Shown piece by piece: positions 8,498-17,669 of a stretch of DNA of 64,000 nucleotides (within the stretch, counting starts at the first letter, position 1; the number at the start of each line of letters is the position of its first letter). The stretch comes from RFSX01 sp965248155 (GTDB taxonomy: Bacteria; Bacteroidota; Bacteroidia; Chitinophagales; Saprospiraceae). A model generated the notes under the pieces. The model was not told the origin of the DNA, searched no databases, and was given only the letters and a program-made list of their open reading frames with translations. Both the position numbers and the translations under genes were made by a program. The stretch spans positions 1,922,001-1,986,000 of the forward strand of contig CBDFIO010000002.1 in NCBI GenBank assembly GCA_965248155.1, given 5' to 3'.

Positions 8498-9703
8498 TTG
8501 CTATTAATTTTTATAGCTTGTAATTCAGGTCATACTGATAATTTCTCTATTCAGGATATAGAAACTCCCTGCATACATGGAGGAGAACCCAATTTATTTT
8601 ATTCTACAACAAGTGAATTATATCTGTCTTGGATAGAATATGCTGATGAGACTATTGATGTTCTTAAGTTTTCAAAATGGCATAATAATCAATGGTCAAA
8701 GCCTGAAAACATTTCGTCCGGCACAGACTGGTTTGTTAATTGGGCTGATTACCCTTCAATAGTAAGTTATAATTCCGGTTATAAAACGCTTGCTGCTCAT
8801 TGGCTTCAAAAAAGTGCCGAAGGGACTTATGATTATGACATTCATGTTTCACAATCGATAGACGGTGGAACTAATTGGATGCCTTCATTTATTTTACATA
8901 ATGATGGGATAGCTGCAGAACATGGGTTTGTAAGTATGATCCCAGAAGGAAAAGACAGAATATTCGCATGTTGGCTGGATGGAAGAAATACAAAATTGGA
9001 TACTAAAGGAAATCATAATCATATGCATTCTGGTTCTATGACTTTGCGATCAGCAAGTTTTGATATTGAAGGAAATATGTATGATGAAATTGAATTGGAC
9101 AGTAGAGTTTGTGATTGTTGCCAAACAAGTGCCGCTATGACGGATAAAGGTATAATAGTAGCTTATAGAGATAGATCTGATGGCGAGATAAGAGATATTT
9201 CTGTTGTCCGACAAATCGAGAAAAGCAAGTGGTCTAACCCGATTAAAGTTTATAATGATGAATGGGAGATTGCTGGATGTCCTGTAAATGGACCTGTTGT
9301 AAGGGCTCAAGAGAATAGGGTAGCTGTTGCATGGTATACAAACGCCAATTCGAAAGCCAAGGTTCAAGTTAGTTTATCGGATAACTCAGGTAAAAATTTT
9401 GGACCCGCAATAAGATTAGATGGAGATGATCCTATAGGCCGCGTAGACTTAATGTGGCTTGAAGATGAACTCTTAGTAAGTTGGATAGAAGAAGATGAAG
9501 TTAATCTGAAAACTGCAATTTTAAATAGTAAAGGAGAAATGATTAAGAAATTTGACGTTACAGATATTGAAGCTTCCCGAAGTAGTGGATTTCCAAAAAT
9601 GGGCCAGACAGAAGAAAATATCATATTTGTCTGGACAGATAATGATAGTATCAAAACGATTAGATCTGCTATAATAGAGAAAACAGCATTATTTAATTAC
9701 TAG
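8498..9703 (+). CDS. BNR/sialidase-fold putative lipoprotein
   Basis: A 401-aa protein with a short hydrophobic start ending LLIFIACNSG, a lipobox-like IAC, so probably an outer- or inner-membrane lipoprotein. The body has repeated SIDGGTNW/SDNSGKNFGP Asp-box-like motifs of sialidase/BNR propellers and a conserved CDCCQTS cysteine cluster, possibly metal-binding. I see no sialidase arginine triad, so glycosidase activity is not claimed. The start is odd: there is no ATG in any frame in 8441-8497, and the only standard alternative is the TTG at 8498, which leaves just seven residues before the lipid cysteine. The frame is open back to the stop of the preceding gene, so a rare ATT/ATC start upstream is possible. 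Confidence 0.7.
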   Translation: MLLIFIACNSGHTDNFSIQDIETPCIHGGEPNLFYSTTSELYLSWIEYADETIDVLKFSKWHNNQWSKPENISSGTDWFVNWADYPSIVSYNSGYKTLAAHWLQKSAEGTYDYDIHVSQSIDGGTNWMPSFILHNDGIAAEHGFVSMIPEGKDRIFACWLDGRNTKLDTKGNHNHMHSGSMTLRSASFDIEGNMYDEIELDSRVCDCCQTSAAMTDKGIIVAYRDRSDGEIRDISVVRQIEKSKWSNPIKVYNDEWEIAGCPVNGPVVRAQENRVAVAWYTNANSKAKVQVSLSDNSGKNFGPAIRLDGDDPIGRVDLMWLEDELLVSWIEEDEVNLKTAILNSKGEMIKKFDVTDIEASRSSGFPKMGQTEENIIFVWTDNDSIKTIRSAIIEKTALFNY

Positions 9704-9711
9704 GATTTATT

Positions 9712-10689
9712 ATGGACAGTATTACACAAGCAATTCTTGGTGCAGCAGTAGGTGAAAGTTTATTGGGTAAACGTGTTGGCTGGAAAGGTGCAACATTAGG
9801 AGCAATAGTAGCGACAATTCCAGATTTGGATATTGTATTAACACCATTTTTCAGTGAACTTGAAAAGATAAGTATTCATAGAGGATACAGTCATTCCATA
9901 TTATTTTGCATCCTGGCCTCAATTGTCCTGGCCTATGTTTTTAAAAGAATAAACTGGACTAAAGCCATTGGATATTATCGATTATACCTATTTAGTTTTC
10001 TTTTGCTTTTCACACATGTAATTTTGGATGCTTTTACGAGCTACGGAACTCAATTATTTTTACCTTTTACTGATTGGAGAGTAAGTTTTGATAGTATAAG
10101 TATTATCGACCCCGTTTATACTTTACCACTTATATTAGGATTGATATCGTCGTTATTCTTATTCAAAAAGGATGATAAGAAAAGGTCTTTCGCTAATGCT
10201 ATTGGATTGATTGTAAGCTCACTTTATCTGCTTTTTACTCTTGCTAATAAGCAAAATGTCGAAAAAGTATTCTATTCCCAATTAGAGGAACAATCTATTC
10301 CTTCTTACAATTTATTAACTGTTCCGACTAAGCTCGCCAATGTTAACTGGTATGGTGTAGCCAGAGATAAAACACATCTATATATAGGCCAATATTCAAG
10401 CTTCAAAAAGAACAAAATTGAATTTCATGCTTTCCCTATTAACGATGAATTATTAATGAATCTTGATCCTTGGCTCGTTAACAGAATGATATGGTTTGCG
10501 CAAGGATTCTATACTGTAGCAAAAAAAGATGGGAAGATTAGAATCTATAATATGCAGTGTGATATGCAAGGTGTGAGACAATTTGGCAAATATAAAGCTC
10601 CAACAGCTTTTTATTATGAAATTACACCCGGGTTAGATGGTGATTATGAACTCGATTCCGGAATGCAGAAGAGCGGAGATAAAGAATGA
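9712..10689 (+). CDS. YdjM/DUF457-family membrane-bound metal-dependent hydrolase
   Basis: A 325-aa multi-pass membrane protein. It begins MDSITQAILGAAVGE, typical of the family, and carries DLD near residue 38, HRGYSHS at 56-62 and HVILDAFTSYGTQLFLP near 102, the conserved acidic/histidine set thought to bind metal. Four or so hydrophobic segments fill residues 60-180. The remainder is a soluble domain of unknown role. It is 8 bp downstream of the BNR gene, in the same run. The family's substrate is not established, so no reaction is proposed. Confidence 0.8.
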   Translation: MDSITQAILGAAVGESLLGKRVGWKGATLGAIVATIPDLDIVLTPFFSELEKISIHRGYSHSILFCILASIVLAYVFKRINWTKAIGYYRLYLFSFLLLFTHVILDAFTSYGTQLFLPFTDWRVSFDSISIIDPVYTLPLILGLISSLFLFKKDDKKRSFANAIGLIVSSLYLLFTLANKQNVEKVFYSQLEEQSIPSYNLLTVPTKLANVNWYGVARDKTHLYIGQYSSFKKNKIEFHAFPINDELLMNLDPWLVNRMIWFAQGFYTVAKKDGKIRIYNMQCDMQGVRQFGKYKAPTAFYYEITPGLDGDYELDSGMQKSGDKE

Positions 10690-10702
10690 GATTGCTAGCT
10701 TA

Positions 10703-12130
10703 TTAAAAATACTTGATTGTCAAGTCAATCAATTTTTGTTTGAACTTATTATAGGGAGGAACAAGCAGTTCCAGTGCATTAGGTATATGTTGTTGAAGCA
10801 CACCTCTTTCATTTGAAAAAGCAACGAATCCATAATATCCATTGGCTTTTCCAATGCCACTATTATTAACACCGCCAAAAGGAAGATTAGAATTATAAAA
10901 ATGGACTCCGTTATGGTTGATGCAAGTACCACCTGAACGGGTATTATTGATGAGGTATCTAATATTTTTCTTATTTCGGCTATAGATATATAATGCCAAT
11001 GGTTTTTCACCCGAAGTAATCTGCTGGGTGACTTCCTCTAAATTATCAAAGCCATGTATAGGTAATACTGGTCCAAAAATTTCTTCAGTCATTAACTTTG
11101 AATCCATTGGAACATTGTTCACGAGGGTAGGAGAGATATAATTTTGATCATCATCCAAATGAGCACCGAATTCAATATTGGCTCCTTTTATTCGGGCATC
11201 TTCTAGATAAGATTTTACTCTCAGATAGTGATTTTTATTTACCATCCTTGGATAACTTTTTTCTCCGGAAGGATCTTCAGAGTAAAACGAATTTAAATGA
11301 AATTTTAGTTTTTCAGTAAATGGTTTTATTACTTCATTATGAACTAATAAATAATCAGGGGCGATACATATTTGACCTTTATTGATAAACTTACCCCAGA
11401 CAATTCTTTTTGCAGCGATATTCAAATTGGCTGTCTTGTCCACAATTGTGGGTGTCTTTCCTCCTAGTTCAAGCGTTACCGACGTAAGATTTTTAGCAGC
11501 GGCTCCCATTACTATTTTTCCGACTGCCGGAGAACCGGTGAAAAAAATATGATTAAAGGGAAGTTCAAGCAGATGTTGAGATGTTTCAATTCCACCTTCA
11601 AATAAAGCCACTTCATTTTCTTCAAATACCTCAGAAATTATTTTTTTCATTATTGCTGAAGCGTGAGGAGTATGTTCTGAAGGCTTTAAAATAACCGTAT
11701 TCCCTGCTGCGATTGCCGAAACCAGTGGACCAAAAGTTAGATTAACAGGAAAATTCCAAGGAGAAATTATCAGCGCCTGACCTTTTGGTTCATATTTAAT
11801 CCATGAAGATGAACCAATTAATGCAAAAGGAGTTTCGACTTTCTTAGATTTCATCCAATAGGCCAAATGTTTATTTGCGTATTTTAATTCTGAAACAATA
11901 GGATAGATTTCAGTAAGGTCTACTTCACTAGGATGTTTTTTAAAATCTTTATATAAAGCATCTTTTATATTCTCTCTGTTATCAAGAATGGCCTTATGTA
12001 ACTTTTTAAGTTTAACTCTCCGTTCTCTTGCTGTACTATTTGCAATCTTATATTGATTCGAATTTTGTAGTTCAAAAATTCGTGTGATTTCTTGTAGTGA
12101 TGTTTCCTTAATATTTATCGATGCCTCCAT
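10703..12130 (-). CDS. Aldehyde dehydrogenase, class-3/fatty-aldehyde type
   Basis: ALDH family enzyme of about 475 aa from the ATG at 12130; an upstream in-frame ATG at 12151 adds seven residues. Signatures: SPWNFPVNL, FTGSPAVGKIVM, the base in LELGGKTP and the nucleophile in INKGQICIAPDY. The overall pattern (GQICIAPDY, NSGIGKANGYYGF, HNGVHF) matches the ALDH3/coniferyl-aldehyde group that oxidises medium- and long-chain or lipid-derived aldehydes. It lies 2 bp from the ACAD11-like gene and is convergent with the gene at 9712. Context suggests it supplies fatty acids to the oxidation genes next door. Confidence 0.88.
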   Translation of the reverse strand: MEASINIKETSLQEITRIFELQNSNQYKIANSTARERRVKLKKLHKAILDNRENIKDALYKDFKKHPSEVDLTEIYPIVSELKYANKHLAYWMKSKKVETPFALIGSSSWIKYEPKGQALIISPWNFPVNLTFGPLVSAIAAGNTVILKPSEHTPHASAIMKKIISEVFEENEVALFEGGIETSQHLLELPFNHIFFTGSPAVGKIVMGAAAKNLTSVTLELGGKTPTIVDKTANLNIAAKRIVWGKFINKGQICIAPDYLLVHNEVIKPFTEKLKFHLNSFYSEDPSGEKSYPRMVNKNHYLRVKSYLEDARIKGANIEFGAHLDDDQNYISPTLVNNVPMDSKLMTEEIFGPVLPIHGFDNLEEVTQQITSGEKPLALYIYSRNKKNIRYLINNTRSGGTCINHNGVHFYNSNLPFGGVNNSGIGKANGYYGFVAFSNERGVLQQHIPNALELLVPPYNKFKQKLIDLTIKYF

Positions 12131-12153
12131 AACTCTTCCTGTATAAAACAAAA

Positions 12154-13359
12154 TTAGCTAAAATGTTTAATGGTGCTTTTGCCCAATTGATACATATGGA
12201 CTTCATCGGGACCATCCGCTAACCTCAAAGCTCTTGCATACAGCCAAAATCCAGACAATGGACTGTCCTGACATAGTCCCAGACCTCCATGAATTTGAAT
12301 AGCTTTATCTATAACATCACATGCCATTCTGGGAACACCAATTTTGATCATTGAGATAAGATCTTTTGCTTCCTTATTTCCAAATTTGTCAATTTTATCA
12401 GCAGCAGCTAATGTTAATAATCGTGCTTGATCGATATTGCATTTTGATACAGCTATATCTTGACGAATGCTGCTGTATTCCGAAAGTTGCTTGCCAAATG
12501 TAGATCTTTGCGTAACCCTTAGACACATTAATTCTAATGCCCGTTGTGCTGTACCTATCAATCTCATACAATGATGAATACGACCTGGTCCAAGACGGCT
12601 TTGGGCTATTTGAAATCCATCACCTTCAGAAGAAATCAAATTAGAAAGCGGGACTTTTACATTCTTTAATTCAATTTCTGCATGTCCCTCAGGAGAATCA
12701 AATGCACCTAGTACTTGAAGTGGTCTTACAAGTCGTACACCTTCACTCCCAGATGGCACAATTATCATGCTCTGTTGTTTGTGGCGATCAGCATTTGGAT
12801 CTGTTTTACCCATGACTATGTAGAGCTCATTATTGGGATTCATTGCTCCAGTAGACCACCATTTATGGCCATTAATAATGTAATTATCTCCATCCTTTTG
12901 AATGGAGGTTTCAATGTTAGTTGCATCTGAAGAGGCCACTTCTGGTTCTGTCATAAGAAATGAGGATCTTATCCTTCCATCTAATAGTGGAGTGAGCCAT
13001 TTTTCCTTTTGTTCTGCAGTACCAAATTTTGCAAGGACTTCCATGTTGCCTGTGTCCGGGGCTGAGCAATTAAAAACTTGGGAAGACCAAAGTATTCGTC
13101 CCATAATTTCAGCAAGCGGTGCATATTCAAGATTGGATAGACCGGGACTGATTGTACCATAAGATTTTGGTAAAAATAAATTCCATAATCCTTCTTGTTT
13201 GGCAAGTGCTTTCAACCCTTCTAATTTGGGGAATATTTTCCAGGGATGTTGTTCGGTATAACTTAAGTATTCATTTTCTAAAGGCAGGATATGAGCACTC
13301 ACAAATGCCTGAAGTTTATTTTGATAGGCTAGAGATTTATCTGTGTATTCAAATGTCAT
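12154..13359 (-). CDS. Acyl-CoA dehydrogenase, ACAD10/11-like
   Basis: FAD acyl-CoA dehydrogenase fold of 401 aa. FLMTEPEVASSDATNIETS (substrate/FAD loop), INGHKWWSTGAMNP, GPGRIHHCMRLIGTAQRALELM and IQIHGGLGLCQDSPLSGFWLYARALRLADGPDEVH are the segments shared with animal ACAD11 and its bacterial relatives rather than with classical beta-oxidation ACADs. Families of this type work with an APH-fold kinase on 4-hydroxyacyl-CoAs. Here that kinase is three genes away (14193). It is transcribed after the SDR gene at 13377 and before the aldehyde dehydrogenase, with gaps under 20 bp. Confidence 0.88.
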   Translation of the reverse strand: MTFEYTDKSLAYQNKLQAFVSAHILPLENEYLSYTEQHPWKIFPKLEGLKALAKQEGLWNLFLPKSYGTISPGLSNLEYAPLAEIMGRILWSSQVFNCSAPDTGNMEVLAKFGTAEQKEKWLTPLLDGRIRSSFLMTEPEVASSDATNIETSIQKDGDNYIINGHKWWSTGAMNPNNELYIVMGKTDPNADRHKQQSMIIVPSGSEGVRLVRPLQVLGAFDSPEGHAEIELKNVKVPLSNLISSEGDGFQIAQSRLGPGRIHHCMRLIGTAQRALELMCLRVTQRSTFGKQLSEYSSIRQDIAVSKCNIDQARLLTLAAADKIDKFGNKEAKDLISMIKIGVPRMACDVIDKAIQIHGGLGLCQDSPLSGFWLYARALRLADGPDEVHMYQLGKSTIKHFS

Positions 13360-13376
13360 TATTCAATTTTTAGGCT

Positions 13377-14147
13377 TTAAATCATATATCCTCCATCTGC
13401 CTTTATAATACTTCCAGTCGTGTAAGACCCGGCTTCTGAAGCTAGAAAAACTGCAAGTCCGGCCATTTCATCAGGATCCGCGATACGACCAGACGGAAGT
13501 TGTGATTCAAAATGATTTAATAACTTTTCATTTTGCCAAATACCTGCACTTAATTTTGTCTTTATCAGACCAGGGCAAATCGCATTGCTTCGGATATTAT
13601 CGGCACCCCATTCTTTAGCCTGAGTTTTCGTAAGCATAATTAAGGCAGATTTGCTAATGCTATACATGCCCAGTCCTGAAGATGGTTTTAGACCTTCAAC
13701 TGAAGCAATGTTTATTATTGAACCTCTCCCTCTCTTTTTCATAATGGGGTGGCAAAGGTTTGACAATAGTAAACAAGCCTTTACATTGACACTCATGATT
13801 TTGTCAAAAACTTCAGCTGAATTATCAAGGAGAGGGCCAAATACCGGATTGATCGCTGCATTATTTACAAGTATATCAATACCCTTATATACTTGAACAG
13901 TTTTGTCAATAAGATTGATAATTTGATCTGATTTGCCAACATGGCATGCAATTCCTGTAGCTTCAAGACCATCTTTTTGAAATGACTTTGCCACATCATC
14001 CACAGCTTCCTGATTTCTGCTGCTGAGGACTACCTTAGCTCCAAATTCTGCCAAACCTCTGGCTATACTCTCTCCAATACCTTTTGAAGCTCCTGTAACT
14101 ACAGCTACTTTGCCTGAAAGATCAAATTTCTGTTTTATTCGATTCAT
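13377..14147 (-). CDS. SDR-family oxidoreductase
   Basis: Classical short-chain dehydrogenase/reductase of 256 aa. It has the cofactor motif VTGASKGIGES near residue 17, NNAAINP near 91, and the catalytic tetrad residues in NIASVEGLKPSSGLGMYSISKSAL (Ser, YxxxK). The C-terminal SYTTGSIIKADGGYMI is typical. In this neighbourhood (ACAD11-like plus APH kinase) it could oxidise or reduce a hydroxy/oxo-acyl-CoA, comparable to the SDR LvaD in the Pseudomonas levulinate pathway. The specific substrate is an inference from context. It is the first gene of the minus-strand unit and is divergent from the kinase, with only 45 bp between them. Confidence 0.87.
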   Translation of the reverse strand: MNRIKQKFDLSGKVAVVTGASKGIGESIARGLAEFGAKVVLSSRNQEAVDDVAKSFQKDGLEATGIACHVGKSDQIINLIDKTVQVYKGIDILVNNAAINPVFGPLLDNSAEVFDKIMSVNVKACLLLSNLCHPIMKKRGRGSIINIASVEGLKPSSGLGMYSISKSALIMLTKTQAKEWGADNIRSNAICPGLIKTKLSAGIWQNEKLLNHFESQLPSGRIADPDEMAGLAVFLASEAGSYTTGSIIKADGGYMI

Positions 14148-14192
14148 ATATTAATTGATTAAATTACCTATAATTATTTATTATTTGATTGT

Positions 14193-15257
14193 ATGATAGA
14201 AATTGTCAAAAATGATAATGAGCTAAACAAAACCGCTCTATTGGACTTCTTGTTTCGGAAGGATCTTATTGACAAGAATAATGGGAATATTGAAATATTT
14301 CAATTTACAAACGGATACTCAAATCTGACCTACTTAATCAATATTGATGGAGAGGAATTTGTTTTGAGGAGACCACCTCTAGGAGCGATAAAAAGAGGTC
14401 ATGATATGAAACGAGAATTTAAGGTCTTGTCTGGAATAAGTGGTTCTTTTCACAAGGCTCCAAAAGCATATTTGTTTTGTGAGGATAATTCTTTAATAGG
14501 GTCTGAATTCTATATAATGGAAAAAGTAGAAGGCATTATCTTAACTCTAAATGAAGCAAAGAATCGCAAAATTGAAAATTCAGATTTTATTAAAATATCT
14601 GACGTATGGTTAGATACTTTTGTTGAACTTCATCAATTAGATTATGAATCTTGTGGATTAGAGGAATTAGGAAAACCACATGGCTTTGTCGAAAGACAAG
14701 TTACGAACTGGAGCCAGCAATATATTAAGGCTGAAATCAATGAAATAATGGAGGCACGGTTGGTTATGAATTGGCTGGAACAAAATCAACCGCGATCATA
14801 TCAGCACAGCTTGATCCATAATGATTACAAGTATGACAATGTCATTTTTAAAGATGATACATGGAATGATATTATCGCTGTGCTAGATTGGGAAATGTGT
14901 ACACTTGGCGACCCCTTGATTGATTTAGGAACTTCATTGGCTTATTGTACAATGGAATCTGATGGTCCATTAGTAATAAATGGCTTGCCATCGCCAACAA
15001 TGCTAGTTGGGAATCCATGTCGGACAGAAATTGTAGAGAGCTACGCAAAAAAGAGTGGAAATTCAGTGGATAATATCTTGTTTTATTATGTTTTCGGCTT
15101 GTTTAAAATTGCGGTTATAGCACAGCAGATTTATTTCAGATACCATAAAGGACTGACGAAGAACCCCAAATTTGCTCAGCTTGACAAAGCCTCCCAGTTT
15201 TTGTGTTTAATGGGGACACAAGCCATTGATAAAAAGAGAATTGAAAATTTATTTTAA
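14193..15257 (+). CDS. APH-fold phosphotransferase (ACAD10/LvaA-like)
   Basis: Aminoglycoside-phosphotransferase-like kinase of 354 aa. The ATP-binding N lobe has FTNGYSNLTYLINIDGEEFVLRRPP. The C lobe has the catalytic loop SLIHNDYKYDN (HxDxxxxN) and the metal aspartate in VLDWEMCTLGDPLIDLG. This family includes the kinase domain of animal ACAD10/11 and LvaA, which phosphorylate the 4-hydroxyl of 4-hydroxyacyl-CoAs. It is not expected to confer antibiotic resistance. It is divergent from the SDR/ACAD11/ALDH unit and 14 bp upstream of the isomerase gene. Confidence 0.87.
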   Translation: MIEIVKNDNELNKTALLDFLFRKDLIDKNNGNIEIFQFTNGYSNLTYLINIDGEEFVLRRPPLGAIKRGHDMKREFKVLSGISGSFHKAPKAYLFCEDNSLIGSEFYIMEKVEGIILTLNEAKNRKIENSDFIKISDVWLDTFVELHQLDYESCGLEELGKPHGFVERQVTNWSQQYIKAEINEIMEARLVMNWLEQNQPRSYQHSLIHNDYKYDNVIFKDDTWNDIIAVLDWEMCTLGDPLIDLGTSLAYCTMESDGPLVINGLPSPTMLVGNPCRTEIVESYAKKSGNSVDNILFYYVFGLFKIAVIAQQIYFRYHKGLTKNPKFAQLDKASQFLCLMGTQAIDKKRIENLF

Positions 15258-15271
15258 AAGATTTCACATTT

Positions 15272-16042
15272 ATGAAATTTATAGAAGTAAGGAAAAAAGA
15301 AGATTATGTCATTGTTAAAATAAATCGCCCAAAAGTTAATGCTCTGAATTTTCAATTGGTAAGTGAAATTCGAGACTGTTTTCGCGAATCAGAGAATGAT
15401 GACACAATCAGAGGAGTCATCTTGACCGGCCTTCCAAATATATTTTCTGCTGGGCTTGATTTGGTAGAATTGTATCATTATGATGAAGAGGAAATTAGAA
15501 ACTTTATGATTTCTTTCGGATCGATGCATATCGAATTGGTAAAATTCAAAAAACCCTTCATCTGTGCAATAAATGGGCATTCACCAGACGGGGGAACAGT
15601 AATTGCGATCGCAGCAGATTATAGAATTATGGCAGAAGGTGAACAATTTGGTATAGGCCTTAATGAGATGTCGGTTAATGTGCAGATATCATCTAATCTT
15701 ATCAATGCTTATTCCTTCTGGTTGGGTAGGAGTGCTGCATATAAATACATTATGGAAGGTAAATTGTTCTCTCCAAATGAAGCTAAGGAAGTTAATCTCG
15801 TAGATGAATTAGCCCCTGAAATTGAGATTCTTGATAGGGCTGAAAAGCGGATGAAGAAATATCTTTCAGCAGACAATAGTATATTACTAAACACCAAGGC
15901 CAAACTGAGAGCGGAATGGATTGATACGCTTGAAGACAGCGCAGAAAAGGATCTAAAGGAAACTTTGGAAGTATGGTGGAAGCCGGAAATAAGAATGAAG
16001 ATGGAAATGTTTCTCACTATGTTGAAAAGCAAAAAGAAATAG
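15272..16042 (+). CDS. Enoyl-CoA hydratase/isomerase, ECI1-like delta3-delta2-enoyl-CoA isomerase
   Basis: Crotonase fold of 256 aa. The oxyanion-hole segments are FSAGLDLVEL (near residue 60) and AINGHSPDGGTVIAIAADYRIMA (near 104). GLNEMSVNVQISSN and the wording around them match mitochondrial ECI1 (FSAGLDL, INGxxPAGG, IGLNE) better than true hydratases. So a role moving double bonds of unsaturated fatty acids into the 2-position is likelier than hydration. It is in an apparent two-gene unit with the kinase and converges on the thioesterase gene, 1 bp away. Confidence 0.83.
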   Translation: MKFIEVRKKEDYVIVKINRPKVNALNFQLVSEIRDCFRESENDDTIRGVILTGLPNIFSAGLDLVELYHYDEEEIRNFMISFGSMHIELVKFKKPFICAINGHSPDGGTVIAIAADYRIMAEGEQFGIGLNEMSVNVQISSNLINAYSFWLGRSAAYKYIMEGKLFSPNEAKEVNLVDELAPEIEILDRAEKRMKKYLSADNSILLNTKAKLRAEWIDTLEDSAEKDLKETLEVWWKPEIRMKMEMFLTMLKSKKK

Positions 16043-16043
16043 A

Positions 16044-16436
16044 TTAGTAAAAAAACATGTCTATTATTTCTTGAGGAACTCTGGCTGGTCTGTTGCGATT
16101 TCGGTCTATCAGGCACCAATTGGTTTTAGCTCTGACAATCAATTGATCACCTTTATGAAATTCGACGATACGGATGGATTTCACCCCTTCATTTTTTTCA
16201 ACATAAGTACTGACTATCAGAGAATCATTAACAAATGCCTGAGCCTTGTATTCTAAGAAATGATTTAATACAAGCCAGAAATATTTATTGTTGATGACAT
16301 CATTGGATTTTGATAACCAATGTTCACCTGCAATATCCTGCACCCATTGAAGGAAAACCACATTATTGACATGATTCAATTCATCAATATGATCTTTCTT
16401 AACGGTGATTGTTTTTGTGTAGATATCGCTTTTCAT
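16044..16436 (-). CDS. Acyl-CoA thioesterase, 4HBT hot-dog fold
   Basis: A 130-aa single hot-dog domain with DELNHVNNVVFLQWVQDIAGEHW, the 4-hydroxybenzoyl-CoA thioesterase-type helix, and VKSIRIVEFHKGDQLIVRAKTNWCLIDRNRNRPARVP. Such proteins hydrolyse acyl-CoAs to free CoA. It lies 38 bp downstream of the thiolase gene on the same strand and probably belongs to the FadB/FadA transcription unit. Substrate chain length cannot be read from the sequence. Confidence 0.8.
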   Translation of the reverse strand: MKSDIYTKTITVKKDHIDELNHVNNVVFLQWVQDIAGEHWLSKSNDVINNKYFWLVLNHFLEYKAQAFVNDSLIVSTYVEKNEGVKSIRIVEFHKGDQLIVRAKTNWCLIDRNRNRPARVPQEIIDMFFY

Positions 16437-16474
16437 GAGTTGCTCTTCCTACATCAAAATAGATTAATTATTTA

Positions 16475-17647
16475 TTAATTCAATCTTTCGAAGATACCGG
16501 CGATTCCCTGACCACCTCCAACGCAAGCTGTAACCATTCCATATTTTTGATTTCTGCTTGCCATTTCATTAAGCAGTTGAATCGTTAATTTCGCTCCGGT
16601 ACATCCGAGAGGATGCCCAAGGGCTATTGCCCCGCCATTAACATTTACAGTTGAAGGATCTAAACCTGCTTGCTGTATTACTGCCACGGCTTGAGCGCCA
16701 AATGCTTCATTAAGTTCTGTCTGTTCAATATCTTTTAAGGATAAACCCGCTTGTTTGAGTGCTTTTGGAATAGCCACACAGGGTCCAATCCCCATAAATA
16801 AAGGATCTACTCCACCAACAGCACATGCTGCTAATCTGGCAATTGGTTCAAGATTAAATTTTTTGACTACCTCTTCGCTGACCACTAATGTGAATGCTGC
16901 TCCATCAGATGTTTGAGATGAATTTCCGGCAGTAACAACACCACCATTTTTGAAAACAGCTCTCAATCGGGCTAATCCTTCTAATGAAGTGTCTCTTCGT
17001 ACTCCTTCATCAGTATCAACAACATGAGATGATTCAACTCTTTTCCCATCTTGAACAAAAACATCTTCTACTGTTATAGGAACTATTTGTTCTTTGAATA
17101 AGCCGCCATCAATTGCAGCTCCGGCTTTCATATGTGATTCAAAAGAAAACTGATCTGCTTGCTCTCTTGAGATTTCATATTTTTTGGCTACGGCTTCAGC
17201 GGTTGCTCCCATACTCACGTGATAATTAATATTTTCGATATTGGCTTTATAGCTGGGAGCTAGTTTGTAACCTGTCATGGGAATAAGGCTCATGCTTTCT
17301 GCTCCACCTGCTATATAAATATGTCCGAAGCCAGCATTGATTTTACCGACAGCCATAGAAATGGCTTCAAGTCCGGATGCGCAATATCTGTTAATTGTAA
17401 TTCCAGGAACTTCCTTTCCTAAGGCTCTCGCTGAAATAAGTCTACCGACTTGCAGGCCTTGTTCTCCTTCGGGATTTGCACATCCGACAATGACGTCATC
17501 TACTAAAAGTGGGTCTATTGAAGGGACTGTAGACATAAGATGTTTAATAACATCTACAGCGAGGTCATCAGATCTGTAATTTTTAAATCCTCCTTTTTTC
17601 GCCTTTCCAACTGCTGAGCGAAAACCTTTTATAATGTATGCATTCAT
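16475..17647 (-). CDS. fadA: Acetyl-CoA C-acyltransferase (3-ketoacyl-CoA thiolase)
   Basis: Thiolase of 390 aa performing the last step of beta-oxidation. The acyl-accepting cysteine is in INRYCASGLEA (C89). The C-terminal catalytic histidine is in GGAIALGHPLGCTGA, and the second cysteine in VTACVGGGQG (about C375). NEAFGAQAVAVI is also present. It follows the FadB/FadN-type gene by 22 bp, the usual order of the trifunctional beta-oxidation complex. The fusion partner and the dedicated acyl-CoA dehydrogenase nearby support a degradative rather than biosynthetic thiolase. Confidence 0.94.
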   Translation of the reverse strand: MNAYIIKGFRSAVGKAKKGGFKNYRSDDLAVDVIKHLMSTVPSIDPLLVDDVIVGCANPEGEQGLQVGRLISARALGKEVPGITINRYCASGLEAISMAVGKINAGFGHIYIAGGAESMSLIPMTGYKLAPSYKANIENINYHVSMGATAEAVAKKYEISREQADQFSFESHMKAGAAIDGGLFKEQIVPITVEDVFVQDGKRVESSHVVDTDEGVRRDTSLEGLARLRAVFKNGGVVTAGNSSQTSDGAAFTLVVSEEVVKKFNLEPIARLAACAVGGVDPLFMGIGPCVAIPKALKQAGLSLKDIEQTELNEAFGAQAVAVIQQAGLDPSTVNVNGGAIALGHPLGCTGAKLTIQLLNEMASRNQKYGMVTACVGGGQGIAGIFERLN

Positions 17648-17669
17648 AAGTTCAGATTCTAAAGTCTAA

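Noticed and set aside
8498..9703. Sialidase enzyme
   Set aside because: Asp-box-like repeats are visible but the catalytic arginine triad, Tyr/Glu pair and Asp could not be identified. Only the fold is called.
14193..15257. Aminoglycoside resistance gene
   Set aside because: The APH fold is shared, but the HNDYKYDN loop and the acyl-CoA context match the ACAD10/LvaA group, not resistance kinases.
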